Part shown: positions 25,274-32,897 of the stretch, in pieces
Layout of the letters: each line of letters begins with the position of its first letter
Position numbering within the stretch: position 1 is the stretch's first letter
Origin: Prevotellaceae bacterium UBA3849
GTDB taxonomy: Bacteria; Bacteroidota; Bacteroidia; Bacteroidales; Bacteroidaceae
Length of the DNA: 32,897 nt
Assembly (NCBI GenBank): GCA_002392645.1
Contig: DGHL01000105.1
Span: forward strand, 764 to 33,660
Reading direction: 5' to 3'
Made by a program: the position numbers and the translations under genes
The notes under the pieces: model-generated
The model's database searches: none
Seen by the model: only the letters and a program-made list of their open reading frames with translations
What the model was told of the DNA's origin: nothing

Positions 25274-26535
25274 ATCTTACCTACAAACAAGCGTGGCAGC
25301 AGGTCGAGCAAATACTTGCGCCAGTTATTCCATGTATGTCCGCCGTCGCTCTCGTTGTAATAATACTTGTAGCCCGCAGCATCAAGGCGTTCACGGTGCA
25401 TATCCACCAATTTCTTTACATAATCATCCTTGCCCACGGCAATATAGTAAAGGCTTGGGGGCGTGGCAAACTGTGCCGACAGCTTTTGGTCTATGCTGTC
25501 ATAAACGGTTATCTCTGAGTAGCGGTCAAACTTCTCACCCAGCTTATTCTCCCACTTTTCACCTACTACCGGTATCTGCGAGGCAAGATCACGCAGTCCC
25601 TTCGTTATTCCTTTGAATCCTCTTATCTTTTTATCGTTTAGTGCATTGGTAGTCTGTGCAGAGAACAGTCCTACATAGTCAAACAATTCCGGGTTGTTGG
25701 CAGTAATAAACAGCGTATGCAGTCCGCCGAGCGACAGTCCGGCAATGGCCCTGTGTTCCTTGTCATTTATAGTTCTGTAGTGTTGCTCCACGTACGTCAT
25801 CACTTCACGCGGAAAGGCTGTCTCTATCCTACCCGTCATTGACGACACATTGTTTGCCTTTGGCTTAGCCTGCATATACGGACTTTCACCTGGTGCGGCA
25901 TCAAGTTCTACGTTACCGTTGGGCATCACCACTATCATAGGCTGGCACTTACCCTCTGCCAGCATATTATCCATTATCTGCGCAAGCCTGCCCATGTCGA
26001 GCCACGAATTCTCATCGCCGCCGGAACCATGGAGCAGATACAGCACCGGGTATCGTTTGTCAGGATTACTGTCATATTCCGCAGGCAGATACACCGACAT
26101 CCTGCGTTGCTGCATGCCATTAAGCGCTGACGGATACCACACCTTCGTAATCCTACCGTGTGGCACATTGCTCTCCATATAGTAATTTGCCGGATACCCT
26201 TGCACGAAGAATACGTTGTAGTAGTTGTCTATATCGCGCACCACCTGCTGGTTTCCCGGATCGAGCTGAGCCACCTCCTCATCTATGAGGAAGTTATAAG
26301 CATACATGTCTGACGGCAATGTCGGTGTAGTATAGGTCCACACGCCGTCACTCTGCCTTAGCATCTTGCATTTGTGCAATGCCCCCATACCCTGCAGGGT
26401 AACCTCGTCTGCCATCGGGGCATAGTAAGAGAACTTGTAGGTACCGTCGGCATACGCCACCGGCGACTGTGCGCTGACGCTCGTCACTGATGCCAAGCAC
26501 ATACAGAGCAGCGCTATCATTGTATTCTTCATCAT
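25270..26535 (-). CDS. Secreted CE1-like esterase with N-terminal immunoglobulin-like domain
   Basis: 421 residues. MMKNTMIALLCMCLASVTSVSAQ is a signal peptide. About 25-110 form an E-set/CBM48-like domain (YKFSYYAPMADEVTLQG, DGVWTYTTP). The esterase domain (about 125-421) has LYLLHGSGGDENSW, nucleophile S268 in GLSLGG, VGKDDYV for the acid and H400 in GGHTWNNW. Relatives cut acetyl or feruloyl esters from xylan or other polymers. The overlap with the exporter gene ties it to the polyene-like locus, so it may instead act on that product; sequence does not decide. I see no consensus promoter in 26536-26771, a stretch that otherwise holds nothing clear. Confidence 0.82.
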   Translation of the reverse strand: MMKNTMIALLCMCLASVTSVSAQSPVAYADGTYKFSYYAPMADEVTLQGMGALHKCKMLRQSDGVWTYTTPTLPSDMYAYNFLIDEEVAQLDPGNQQVVRDIDNYYNVFFVQGYPANYYMESNVPHGRITKVWYPSALNGMQQRRMSVYLPAEYDSNPDKRYPVLYLLHGSGGDENSWLDMGRLAQIMDNMLAEGKCQPMIVVMPNGNVELDAAPGESPYMQAKPKANNVSSMTGRIETAFPREVMTYVEQHYRTINDKEHRAIAGLSLGGLHTLFITANNPELFDYVGLFSAQTTNALNDKKIRGFKGITKGLRDLASQIPVVGEKWENKLGEKFDRYSEITVYDSIDQKLSAQFATPPSLYYIAVGKDDYVKKLVDMHRERLDAAGYKYYYNESDGGHTWNNWRKYLLDLLPRLFVGKI

Positions 26536-26771
26536 CTTATTATCATTTATGTGCAGAGCCTATTGGCTTTCACCGTAATAAATTCGTTATCTTTTGGTTG
26601 GGCGTTCTGCTATCTTTTTTATCATCGCCAATAATATTATCAAAAGGCAAAGTTACTACTTTTTATTTTTACACGCAAAAAAAAGAGTGATGTTTTCTGA
26701 TTATTTCACAGAAATAAAGAGTAATGCGCCACGAGCGACTGTCGATGCTTTCGTATTTTTAATACAAAAGG

Positions 26772-26803
26772 TTTGTGCATATCGGAAAGTTTTTGTACTT
26801 TTG
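26772..26803 (+). promoter_or_regulatory. Bacteroidetes promoter for the ketosynthase operon
   Basis: TTTG at 26772-26775, 20-base spacer, TACTTTTG at 26796-26803. Expected start about 15 bases before the GTG at 26825. Confidence 0.8.
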
Positions 26804-26824
26804 CATTAACAATCCACATACTGT

Positions 26825-28459
26825 GTGCGTATAATATCATCAAACATAACATCGCCCTTAGGGACTACCACCGAGGAGAACTACCGCGCCGTAAGGAGTG
26901 GGCGCAGTGCGTGCCTGCCACACAAAGCCGGCGAGCGTGGTGTGCCATTTGATTTCTGTGCGGCTCTTTTCCCTGAGCCTATCGACTTCGAACGCCTTGC
27001 CATCTCGTCTGCCACTGATGCCTTGGGCAAAGCAGGAAAGATAGATACCGAGAGGACCATACTCATACTGAGCACCACGAAGGGTGACACCGACTCTCCA
27101 CTCGGCGACACTGCATCACGTATTGCCGTTGCCCTCGGTATTCCCACGCCACCTATTGTGGTATGTAACGCCTGCATATCCGGTGCTGCCGCCATGGTGC
27201 TTGCCTTGCGACTGCTTCGGCGTGGCACATACGACTATGCCGTAGTCATAGGTGCCGACGTACAGACTCGCTTTACCTTGGCGGGCTTCAATTCGCTGAT
27301 GGCTCTGTCTGATGAACCTTGCCGACCGTTTGACGCTGAGCGTCGTGGACTTAACCTTGGCGAGGCTGCCGCCACCGTGGTGATAACAAGCAAGCCTTCA
27401 GATGGCGAGGGCTGGCACCTGACCGCCGGTGCTGTAACCAACGATGCATACCATACGAGTACTCCTCACCCGAAGGGAGAAGGATGCATGCGCGCCATAA
27501 ATCAGGTTATGGAAGGCTACGACGCTAGCAGACTTGCCACCATCAGCGTGCATGGCACCGCCACCATGTATAACGACCAGATGGAGTCAAAGGCCATCGA
27601 GCGCGCCGGACTGTCTGCCACTCCACTGTCTGCCCTGAAAGGATATTACGGACATACGCTGGGAGCTGCCGGACTACTTGAGACAATACTTACCGCAAGG
27701 GCTCTCGACGATGGTATCATACTGCCATGCCTTGGCTATGATGAGATTGGCGTAAGCGGCAAGGTGTGCATATCGCAGCACATGATCAAGACCGACAAGC
27801 ATGATTTCCTGAAGATAATATCGGGATTCGGTGGTTGTAACGCTGCACTGCTCTTACGCAAGCAGACGAATAGCAACGACGTTTCACTACGCAGCGACGA
27901 CATACATTTAAACACCGTGCATCGCGTACGCATCACTAACAACAGCATAGTACTCGATGACACAGCCGTACCAACCGCTACCACTGGCAGGGCTATGCTG
28001 ACAGAAGTCTATAGACAGCGAATAGGGCAATACCCTCGCTTCCACAAGATGGATACTCTCTGCCGACTTGCTTTCGTAGCAACCGAACTGCTCACAGAGG
28101 ACCTTGACGGTTGTACCGACGATATGTGCATAGTGCTTTTCAACAAGACGAGTTCCATGGTGTCTGACAGGAAGTTCCGCGAGACTATCAGCAACGATGA
28201 GCATTTCTTTCCGTCACCGTCAGTATTCGTATATACGTTGCCTAACATCTGCACCGGAGAGATTGCATTACGGCACAAGACTCTTAACGAGACGTCTTTC
28301 TACATATTGCCATGCAAGGACGATGCCACCATGCACACCATACTGCAAGCCACCATGCTGGAGTGTAAGGCTAAATGGATCATAGGCGGATGGATTGACT
28401 GCAAGGAAGACGACGACTTTGAATGTGAGGTGGGGAGGATTGAAAAATTGAAAAATTGA
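26825..28459 (+). CDS. Beta-ketoacyl-ACP synthase with a second ketosynthase-like C-terminal part
   Basis: 544 residues from a GTG. Residues 1-345 are a full KAS I/II-type ketosynthase with an intact triad: C117 in CNACISGAAA, H243 in SVHGTATMYND and H277 in KGYYGHTLGAAG, plus the closing SGFGGCNAALLL. Residues about 360-544 form an extension whose MCIVLFNKTSSMVSDRKF and FFPSPSVFVYTLPNICTGEIA resemble the N-terminal half of another ketosynthase (Ketoacyl-synt_2 type) without an active-site Cys, so a chain-length-factor-like partner fused in one chain is plausible. This reading of the extension is mine. It would build a polyketide or fatty chain on the ACP encoded next. An 8-bp TTGAAAAA-type repeat covers the stop codon. 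Confidence 0.82.
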   Translation: MRIISSNITSPLGTTTEENYRAVRSGRSACLPHKAGERGVPFDFCAALFPEPIDFERLAISSATDALGKAGKIDTERTILILSTTKGDTDSPLGDTASRIAVALGIPTPPIVVCNACISGAAAMVLALRLLRRGTYDYAVVIGADVQTRFTLAGFNSLMALSDEPCRPFDAERRGLNLGEAAATVVITSKPSDGEGWHLTAGAVTNDAYHTSTPHPKGEGCMRAINQVMEGYDASRLATISVHGTATMYNDQMESKAIERAGLSATPLSALKGYYGHTLGAAGLLETILTARALDDGIILPCLGYDEIGVSGKVCISQHMIKTDKHDFLKIISGFGGCNAALLLRKQTNSNDVSLRSDDIHLNTVHRVRITNNSIVLDDTAVPTATTGRAMLTEVYRQRIGQYPRFHKMDTLCRLAFVATELLTEDLDGCTDDMCIVLFNKTSSMVSDRKFRETISNDEHFFPSPSVFVYTLPNICTGEIALRHKTLNETSFYILPCKDDATMHTILQATMLECKAKWIIGGWIDCKEDDDFECEVGRIEKLKN

Positions 28460-28473
28460 AGGATTGAAGAATT
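28440..28473. repeat. 8-bp tandem repeat over the ketosynthase stop codon
   Basis: Four TTGAARRA-type units (TTGAAAAA twice, TTGAAGGA, TTGAAGAA) then TTAA. The TGA stop at 28457-28459 lies in the third unit, and a change of one 8-bp unit would shift the C-terminus. Confidence 0.8.
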
Positions 28474-28502
28474 AAATTAAAAAATAAAATACAGAAAATA
28501 AC

Positions 28503-28763
28503 ATGGAGAATCTAATAGAAACACTGAAGGAACAGATTATCGAGGCTCTGAACCTTGAAGATATGACCGCTGCTGACATCGATAACGATGCACCTATATT
28601 CGGCGAAGACGGTCTGGGACTCGACTCTATCGATGCACTGGAGCTCATCGTGATGCTCGAGAAGAACTATGGCATACGCCTCGCTAACGCTAAGGAGGGC
28701 AAGGATGTCTTCAAGAGCGTAAGGATTATGGCGGAGTACATTGAGCAGAACAGAAAGAAATAA
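28503..28763 (+). CDS. Acyl carrier protein
   Basis: 86 residues, acidic, four-helix ACP layout. The phosphopantetheine site is S42 in GLDSIDALEL, with IFGEDGLG before it and the IRLANAKEGKDVFKSVRIMAEYI helix region split here as IRLANAKEG and FKSVRIMAEYI. It carries the chain made by the upstream ketosynthase and is distinct in sequence from the housekeeping fatty-acid ACP type (DSLDTVEL). The lolA-like gene starts four bases after its stop, so they are one operon. Confidence 0.92.
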   Translation: MENLIETLKEQIIEALNLEDMTAADIDNDAPIFGEDGLGLDSIDALELIVMLEKNYGIRLANAKEGKDVFKSVRIMAEYIEQNRKK

Positions 28764-28767
28764 TGCC

Positions 28768-29301
28768 ATGAATACTCTGTTTTACAGAATTACGCTTACA
28801 GCACTATGCCTTTGGCTGACCATAACCGCAGGCGCACAGGTGAGCACCATACAGGCTGACTTCATCCAGACGAAGACAATGAAGATGCTTGGCGACAAGA
28901 TCATATCGCACGGAAAAATGTACCATCAGCAAAGCGACAAACTGCACTGGGAGTACACATCACCGTATAAGTACACCTTCATAATGAACGGAGGCAAGGT
29001 TCTGCTGATGAAGAACGGCAGGAAGGACGTCATCGACACCAGCAAGAACAAGATGTTCCGAGAGATTGGCCGTATAATGCTCAGCAGCGTCACCACCAAG
29101 AGCAGGCAGAAGACCATGGACCTGCCTCTGTCCAAGCAGATGAAGGCCATGTATAAGCGCATCGTACTTCACTTCAACCAGAAGACTTCGCTGGTGGAGC
29201 GCGTGGTAATGTATGAGAAGAACGGAGACACTACCGATATAGAACTGAAGAATGTCACGACTAACAAGACCATTCCTGCTGCTGTCTTTGCTGTGCGTTA
29301 G
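28768..29301 (+). CDS. LolA-like outer-membrane lipoprotein carrier of the polyene-like locus
   Basis: 177 residues from ATG 28768; a longer frame starts inside the ACP gene and is not favoured. The signal peptide ends TAGAQ. QADFIQTKTMKML, GKMYHQQSDKLHWEYTSPYKYTFIMNG and RIVLHFNQKTSLVERVVMYE are LolA family features (the beta-half-barrel that carries lipidated cargo across the periplasm). LolA homologues inside aryl-polyene clusters are thought to move the lipid product, not lipoproteins in general. Its last 50 bases overlap the next gene in another frame. Confidence 0.85.
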   Translation: MNTLFYRITLTALCLWLTITAGAQVSTIQADFIQTKTMKMLGDKIISHGKMYHQQSDKLHWEYTSPYKYTFIMNGGKVLLMKNGRKDVIDTSKNKMFREIGRIMLSSVTTKSRQKTMDLPLSKQMKAMYKRIVLHFNQKTSLVERVVMYEKNGDTTDIELKNVTTNKTIPAAVFAVR

Positions 29302-29674
29302 CCTATGCACAGCGGCACAACTGCCACGCGAGGACGGCGAGCGCATGCGCTACGGCATCGAAATCGACATGCGTGGCGCATACCTCAGCGGCATCTGCTC
29401 CATGCTTTACGAAGACGGTATGCTGAAGGCTGCCATCGTCAATGAGTTTGGCGTGTCTGCCATAGCCTTCACCTACGACCCACGCAAGGACAAGGTACGC
29501 ATAGTCAGTGCCACAGACAAACTCGACAAGTGGTACATACGCCGCATGTTGCGCCACGACCTGCGCGAGTGCCTGCACTGTCTGCAACAGGGTGTCTTTA
29601 CATACGAGAACAAGAAAAGGGGCATGACATATATTTTCAGTCACCAAGATAACCCGTTGACTTCCCAGCAATGA
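29252..29674 (+). CDS. Small secreted protein of the polyene-like locus, unknown
   Basis: 140 residues. The N-terminal LTRPFLLLSLLCVSLCTAAQ is a signal peptide without a lipobox at its end. The mature part (GIEIDMRGAYLSGICSMLYEDGMLKAAIVNEFG split: YGIEIDMRGAYLSGIC and AIVNEFGVSAIAFTYDP) is beta-rich and resembles the small secreted component found beside LolA and MMPL genes in these clusters, though I cannot name a family. It overlaps lolA by 50 bases in a shifted frame, and its stop overlaps the start of the dehydratase gene by four bases. Confidence 0.7.
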   Translation: MSRLTRPFLLLSLLCVSLCTAAQLPREDGERMRYGIEIDMRGAYLSGICSMLYEDGMLKAAIVNEFGVSAIAFTYDPRKDKVRIVSATDKLDKWYIRRMLRHDLRECLHCLQQGVFTYENKKRGMTYIFSHQDNPLTSQQ

Positions 29675-29961
29675 ACTACGAACAGATTTTCGCCGTGCAC
29701 TTTCCCAGCCACCCTATACTGCCGGGTGTCTGCATCATGCAGATGGTGGTGGAGCATGCCGAGCGCACTATGGGCTGCCAACTGGTGCCCACCGCAGCGA
29801 AAGACGTTAAGTTCCTTGTGCCCGTGACTCCCGAGGTGTTAGATAACATACAATGCGACATCTCTGCCACTGACGACGGCAAAGGCATGGTGACACTGCG
29901 CGCCAAGGTGAAAGATGCAGCGACTACATACGCAAAGATGACACTGAAATGCAAGAAATAA
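29671..29961 (+). CDS. Short FabZ/FabA-like hotdog dehydratase
   Basis: 96 residues. HFPSHPILPGVCIMQMVVEHAE places H10 and E28 where 3-hydroxyacyl-ACP dehydratases keep their catalytic His and acid. The rest, to AKMTLKCKK, forms the later beta strands of a hotdog fold. Normal FabZ proteins have about 45 residues before the HFP motif; here there are only nine, and an in-frame TAA at about 24 bases upstream excludes extension. So it lacks the first strands of the fold. Either it pairs with a partner or is a specialised short form. ATG overlaps the previous stop (ATGA); it overlaps the next gene by 13 bases. Confidence 0.75.
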   Translation: MNYEQIFAVHFPSHPILPGVCIMQMVVEHAERTMGCQLVPTAAKDVKFLVPVTPEVLDNIQCDISATDDGKGMVTLRAKVKDAATTYAKMTLKCKK

Positions 29962-31463
29962 CTTCACTGAACACTGACTGCAGGCAGAGGCTGCGCTCGC
30001 GTGGCATCTGCGTGATAGTGCCGACATTCAACAATGCCGGCACTATACTCGATGTGGTGACTCGTACGCATGCCATGTGTCACGACGTCATTGTGGTCAA
30101 CGACGGTTGCACCGACTCTACTCCGCAGATTCTATCTGCCGTTGAGGGCATCACCGTGGTCACCCTGCCACGCAACAGCGGCAAGGGTTGCGCACTGAAG
30201 GCAGGATTCCGCAAGGCCATCCAGATGGGGTTTGCATACGCCATAACGCTTGATGCCGACGGACAGCATTTCCCTGAGGACATTCCGTTGCTGCTGGAGG
30301 CAAACATAAAGCATCCTGACGCCCTGATAGTAGGTGAGCGCAAGGACCTGGAGAAGCAGTCGCGCTCAGGCGGAAGCAAGTTTGCCAACAAGTTTGCCAA
30401 CTTCTGGTTCTGCATACAGACGCTTCACCATCTGCGCGACACCCAGACGGGCTACCGCCTTTACCCCCTACGCAAGCTTCATGGCCTGTGCCTGCTCACA
30501 TCCCGCTATGAGGCAGAACTTGAGCTATTGGTATTCTCTGCATGGCACGGCGTGAGGATTGTCTCCACACCAGTGCGTGTGTTCTATCCATCAAAGGAGG
30601 AGAGGGTGAGCCATTTCCGTCCGGCATACGACTTCACACGTATCTTTATCCTCAACACCTGCCTGTGCTTCCTCGCCTTGTGCTACGGACTGCCACTGGC
30701 ACTGCTGCGCCTCATCCGCACCATCATATATACGGTGTACTCGCTGCTGTTCTTCGTAGCATGGTGCCTGTTCTACCTGTTGCCGGTATCATTATACTAC
30801 GTACTGTTTGTAAAGGACCAGGAGAGGCGCACCATGGGACTGCACAAGACGCTGTGCTTCCTTGGCAAACTCGTAATGCTGTGGCACGGCATACCTGGCG
30901 TAAGGCGCAGCATGGCCGACAAATACGGTGAAGACTACTCGCGCCCTGCCATGGTGATATGCAATCACCAGTCGTCACTCGACCTCATGGCTATGCTGGC
31001 GCAGTCGCCACGCCTCACCATACTCACTAACGACTGGGTGTACCATAATCCTTTCTTCGGTTTTGCACTGCGCCATGCAGAGTATTACCCCGTAACCGAG
31101 GGCTTCGACACCCTGCTGCCAAAGCTCCGTTCGCTCGTGGAGCGTGGCTACAGCATAGCAGTATATCCAGAGGGCACACGCTCTGCCGACTGCGAGATAA
31201 TGCGCTTCCGCAAGGGGGCTTTCCGCATTGCCCGCGAACTGCAGCTCGACATACTGCCGCTGGTGGAGTATGCACCCGGCAAGTGCCTGCCAAAGGGCGG
31301 TAAGTTCCTGCGCAAGGGACTTTTCCATGTTGAGACCTACGAGCGCATTCCTTATTCTGAATATTCGCAGCATGGCGAGGATAAGGACATCGCATCATGG
31401 TTCCGCAGATACTATGTCAAGAGATATGACGAACTGAGGGACAGACTTGACCAGACACTGTAA
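29949..31463 (+). CDS. Fused GT2 glycosyltransferase / PlsC-type acyltransferase
   Basis: 504 residues. The glycosyltransferase-2 domain (about 18-235) has VIVPTFNNAGTI, VVNDGCTDST and LDADGQH (DAD at 102-104). Two membrane stretches (about 235-290) follow. The acyltransferase domain (about 330-480) has the NHQSSLD motif (H340, D345) and YPEGTRS (E408). The same fusion is a hallmark of aryl-polyene-type clusters, where it is thought to attach a sugar or head group and acyl chain to the product. Acts at the inner membrane. It overlaps the dehydratase gene by 13 bases and is the last gene of the run. Confidence 0.9.
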   Translation: MQEITSLNTDCRQRLRSRGICVIVPTFNNAGTILDVVTRTHAMCHDVIVVNDGCTDSTPQILSAVEGITVVTLPRNSGKGCALKAGFRKAIQMGFAYAITLDADGQHFPEDIPLLLEANIKHPDALIVGERKDLEKQSRSGGSKFANKFANFWFCIQTLHHLRDTQTGYRLYPLRKLHGLCLLTSRYEAELELLVFSAWHGVRIVSTPVRVFYPSKEERVSHFRPAYDFTRIFILNTCLCFLALCYGLPLALLRLIRTIIYTVYSLLFFVAWCLFYLLPVSLYYVLFVKDQERRTMGLHKTLCFLGKLVMLWHGIPGVRRSMADKYGEDYSRPAMVICNHQSSLDLMAMLAQSPRLTILTNDWVYHNPFFGFALRHAEYYPVTEGFDTLLPKLRSLVERGYSIAVYPEGTRSADCEIMRFRKGAFRIARELQLDILPLVEYAPGKCLPKGGKFLRKGLFHVETYERIPYSEYSQHGEDKDIASWFRRYYVKRYDELRDRLDQTL

Positions 31464-31516
31464 AGGCTGCGGGGGCATATAATCATGCACTGAACCTACG
31501 TCATCTAAAAATAATT

Positions 31517-32377
31517 ATGCACACCTACTTACGCAGATTACTATATAGCATATTCGTACTGATCGCTACGATATCAGTAACGGCGCAGCAGAAAGTGAGA
31601 CTTTCTGCAAAGAGCGTCACGCTGGAGATATACAAGGCCGACAACGTCAATAGCACAACCGTTCCACATGGTGTGTCAGTGATAGTATGCCCCGGCGGCA
31701 GCTACTGCTGGCACGACTATGACACCGAGGGCACCATGGTGGCAGAGTGGTTGCAGCATAACGGCATAACGGCTTTCGTACTGAACTACCGCGTGCAGGG
31801 TGTGTTCGACTATATAATGCACACTCGCTACATCATACGTGGCAATCGTCATCCCGACCCTCTCAACGATGCAGAGGAGGCACTGCAGTGGGTGCGCAGC
31901 CATGCCGACTCACTCTGCATAGACCCTGCCAGGGTGGGCATCATGGGGTTTTCGGCTGGCGGGCACCTTGCCATGTCGGCAGCTGAGTTCCTTACCCCGA
32001 AGCCTGCCTTTGCAGCTCCCATATACCCCGTTGTGACCATGACGGAGAGCGTTACACACAAGCGCTCACGCCGCGCCCTGCTCGGTGAGTATGGCAAGCG
32101 ACGCAAGGTCATGCGCGATTCGCTGTCGCTGGAGCGTCACGTGCCTAACGACTGTCCGCCCATATTCCTCGTAAACTGCAAGGATGACCCCGTAGTGAAG
32201 TATCAGAACTCAGAATTGCTCGACTCTGCCCTTACCGCAAAGGGCATAGCACATAGATACATACAATACCAGACTGGCGGGCATGGTTTCGGTGCATCTG
32301 ACGTCAAGGGCACCGCAGAGTGTAGGCAGTGGCGCAGCGAGTTCCTCAGCTGGCTGTCTGCGTTATGGCAGGAATGA
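31517..32377 (+). CDS. Secreted alpha/beta hydrolase (BD-FAE/acetyl-xylan-esterase-like)
   Basis: 286 residues. The signal peptide ends ISVTAQ. VIVCPGGSYCWHDYDTEG is the oxyanion region, S146 in GFSAGGH the nucleophile, D224 in NCKDDPVV the acid and H256 in QTGGHGFG the base. Enzymes of this shape in gut Bacteroidetes remove acetyl or similar esters from plant polysaccharide. It is 53 bases after the GT2-acyltransferase gene, so it might be read with that operon, but nothing in the protein itself points to polyene work. No promoter match stands out in the gap. Confidence 0.8.
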   Translation: MHTYLRRLLYSIFVLIATISVTAQQKVRLSAKSVTLEIYKADNVNSTTVPHGVSVIVCPGGSYCWHDYDTEGTMVAEWLQHNGITAFVLNYRVQGVFDYIMHTRYIIRGNRHPDPLNDAEEALQWVRSHADSLCIDPARVGIMGFSAGGHLAMSAAEFLTPKPAFAAPIYPVVTMTESVTHKRSRRALLGEYGKRRKVMRDSLSLERHVPNDCPPIFLVNCKDDPVVKYQNSELLDSALTAKGIAHRYIQYQTGGHGFGASDVKGTAECRQWRSEFLSWLSALWQE

Positions 32378-32504
32378 AATCTTATCAAAGTCTTTTAGGG
32401 ATTCACCACTTGTAACTATTCAGCGAATGGTTACCACAACTTCCGTTTTTCTTAAAAATCCATAAATAAAACGGCGTTTTGATTACTCTTACAATAAAAA
32501 ATGG

Positions 32505-32512
32505 TAACTTTA
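32505..32512 (+). promoter_or_regulatory. Possible -7 box of rubredoxin
   Basis: TAACTTTA lies 54 bases before the ATG. It differs from TAnnTTTG in the last base, and the nearest TTTG is 23 bases upstream, so this is a weak candidate. Confidence 0.35.
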
Positions 32513-32565
32513 CAACCGCGAATTTATTATCTTATCATTAACCCTAAAAAAACATTTTGAACACT

Positions 32566-32727
32566 ATGAAGAAGTATGTATGCGACGTATGTGGTTATGA
32601 GTATGACCCTACCGTTGGTGACCCAGAGAACAACATCCCTGCAGGAACCGCTTTTGAGGATCTGCCAGAAGACTGGGTATGTCCACTGTGCAGCGTTGGC
32701 AAAGACCAGTTTAGTGCTGCTGAATAA
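32566..32727 (+). CDS. Rubredoxin
   Basis: 53 residues: MKKYVCDVCGYEYDP with C6 and C9, then LPEDWVCPLCSVGKDQF with C39 and C42. These four cysteines bind one iron. Spacing and length are those of classical anaerobe rubredoxins, small cytoplasmic electron carriers that in Bacteroidales usually serve oxygen- or peroxide-reducing enzymes. It stands alone between a weak promoter and a strong terminator. Confidence 0.96.
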   Translation: MKKYVCDVCGYEYDPTVGDPENNIPAGTAFEDLPEDWVCPLCSVGKDQFSAAE

Positions 32728-32733
32728 TGAAAT

Positions 32734-32776
32734 GAAGGGGTGAAAAGGGGTACTTCTCTTTTCACCCCTTCACTGT
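32734..32776 (+). terminator. Terminator of rubredoxin
   Basis: A perfect 14-bp stem (32734-32747 and 32758-32771) with a ten-base loop; a T-run (TGTTTTT) follows a few bases after. The GGGTGAAAAG core of its arm is the same as that at 9139-9148. The remaining sequence to 32897 shows no gene. Confidence 0.85.
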
Positions 32777-32897
32777 TTTTACAACCCCAAAATTCGTATT
32801 TAACTTGCATTTCCTTGCCGTCAAAATCACGAAAGTCATTTTTGCTCCGAAAAACAGGCCAAATGGCGATTCTATATTATTACTGTCCGCTAAACAT

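Overview
The window looks like a chromosomal segment of a Bacteroidales bacterium, most likely Prevotella or a close relative. Several things support this. Many genes are preceded by the Bacteroidetes promoter (TTTG, a spacer of about 20 bases, then TAnnTTTG) with weak or no Shine-Dalgarno sequence. Bacteroidetes-specific genes are present (gldH, porX, sprE/porW). Secreted proteins end in the short 'YNxxGQRV...KGxx...K' type of tail, and one lipoprotein carries an acidic stretch just after the lipid-anchored cysteine.

Region 1 (1-3.2 kb, minus strand): a small Bacteroidales-type peptide gene and a large secreted GH105-like unsaturated-glucuronyl hydrolase with an accessory beta domain, an InlB-type repeat and a T9SS-like tail. 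Region 2 (3.6-8.9 kb, plus strand): a DUF2007 gene, then the housekeeping/T9SS run holB, ricT (PSP1), gldH, porX, tsaE. Region 3 (9.2-14.9 kb, minus strand): aroA, then sprE/porW with an odd repetitive acidic tail, then thioredoxin. Two intergenic spacers (3.36 and 13.51 kb) carry the same 22-bp-period repeat.

Region 4 (about 15.1-19.9 kb) is a visibly AT-richer small mobile island beside a tRNA-Pro(GGG). It holds a large serine recombinase whose reading frame runs through the tRNA terminator and antisense through the whole tRNA, a 47-aa partner ORF, a second small serine recombinase divergent from an XRE regulator with shared operator-like repeats, a lipoprotein, a charged small protein and a promoter-plus-hairpin segment without a convincing gene. 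I could not find the distal attachment site.

Region 5 (20.0-22.9 kb, minus strand): an operon of a HAD phosphatase, a DUF3298-type secreted protein and an MTA/SAH nucleosidase. Region 6 (22.9-31.5 kb) is a compact divergent locus resembling aryl-polyene/flexirubin-type clusters. An esterase and an MMPL exporter are on the minus strand. On the plus strand are a ketosynthase with a second, ketosynthase-like C-terminal part, an acyl carrier protein, a LolA-like protein, an unknown secreted protein, an unusually short hotdog dehydratase and a fused GT2-acyltransferase. No ketoreductase, activating ligase or ammonia-lyase is present in the window. Region 7: a secreted alpha/beta hydrolase and rubredoxin.

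The most unusual signals are the recombinase/tRNA overlap, the two 22-bp arrays, a five-unit 16-bp array after tsaE, the repetitive SprE tail, and the reduced polyene-like locus with its ketosynthase fusion and truncated dehydratase.
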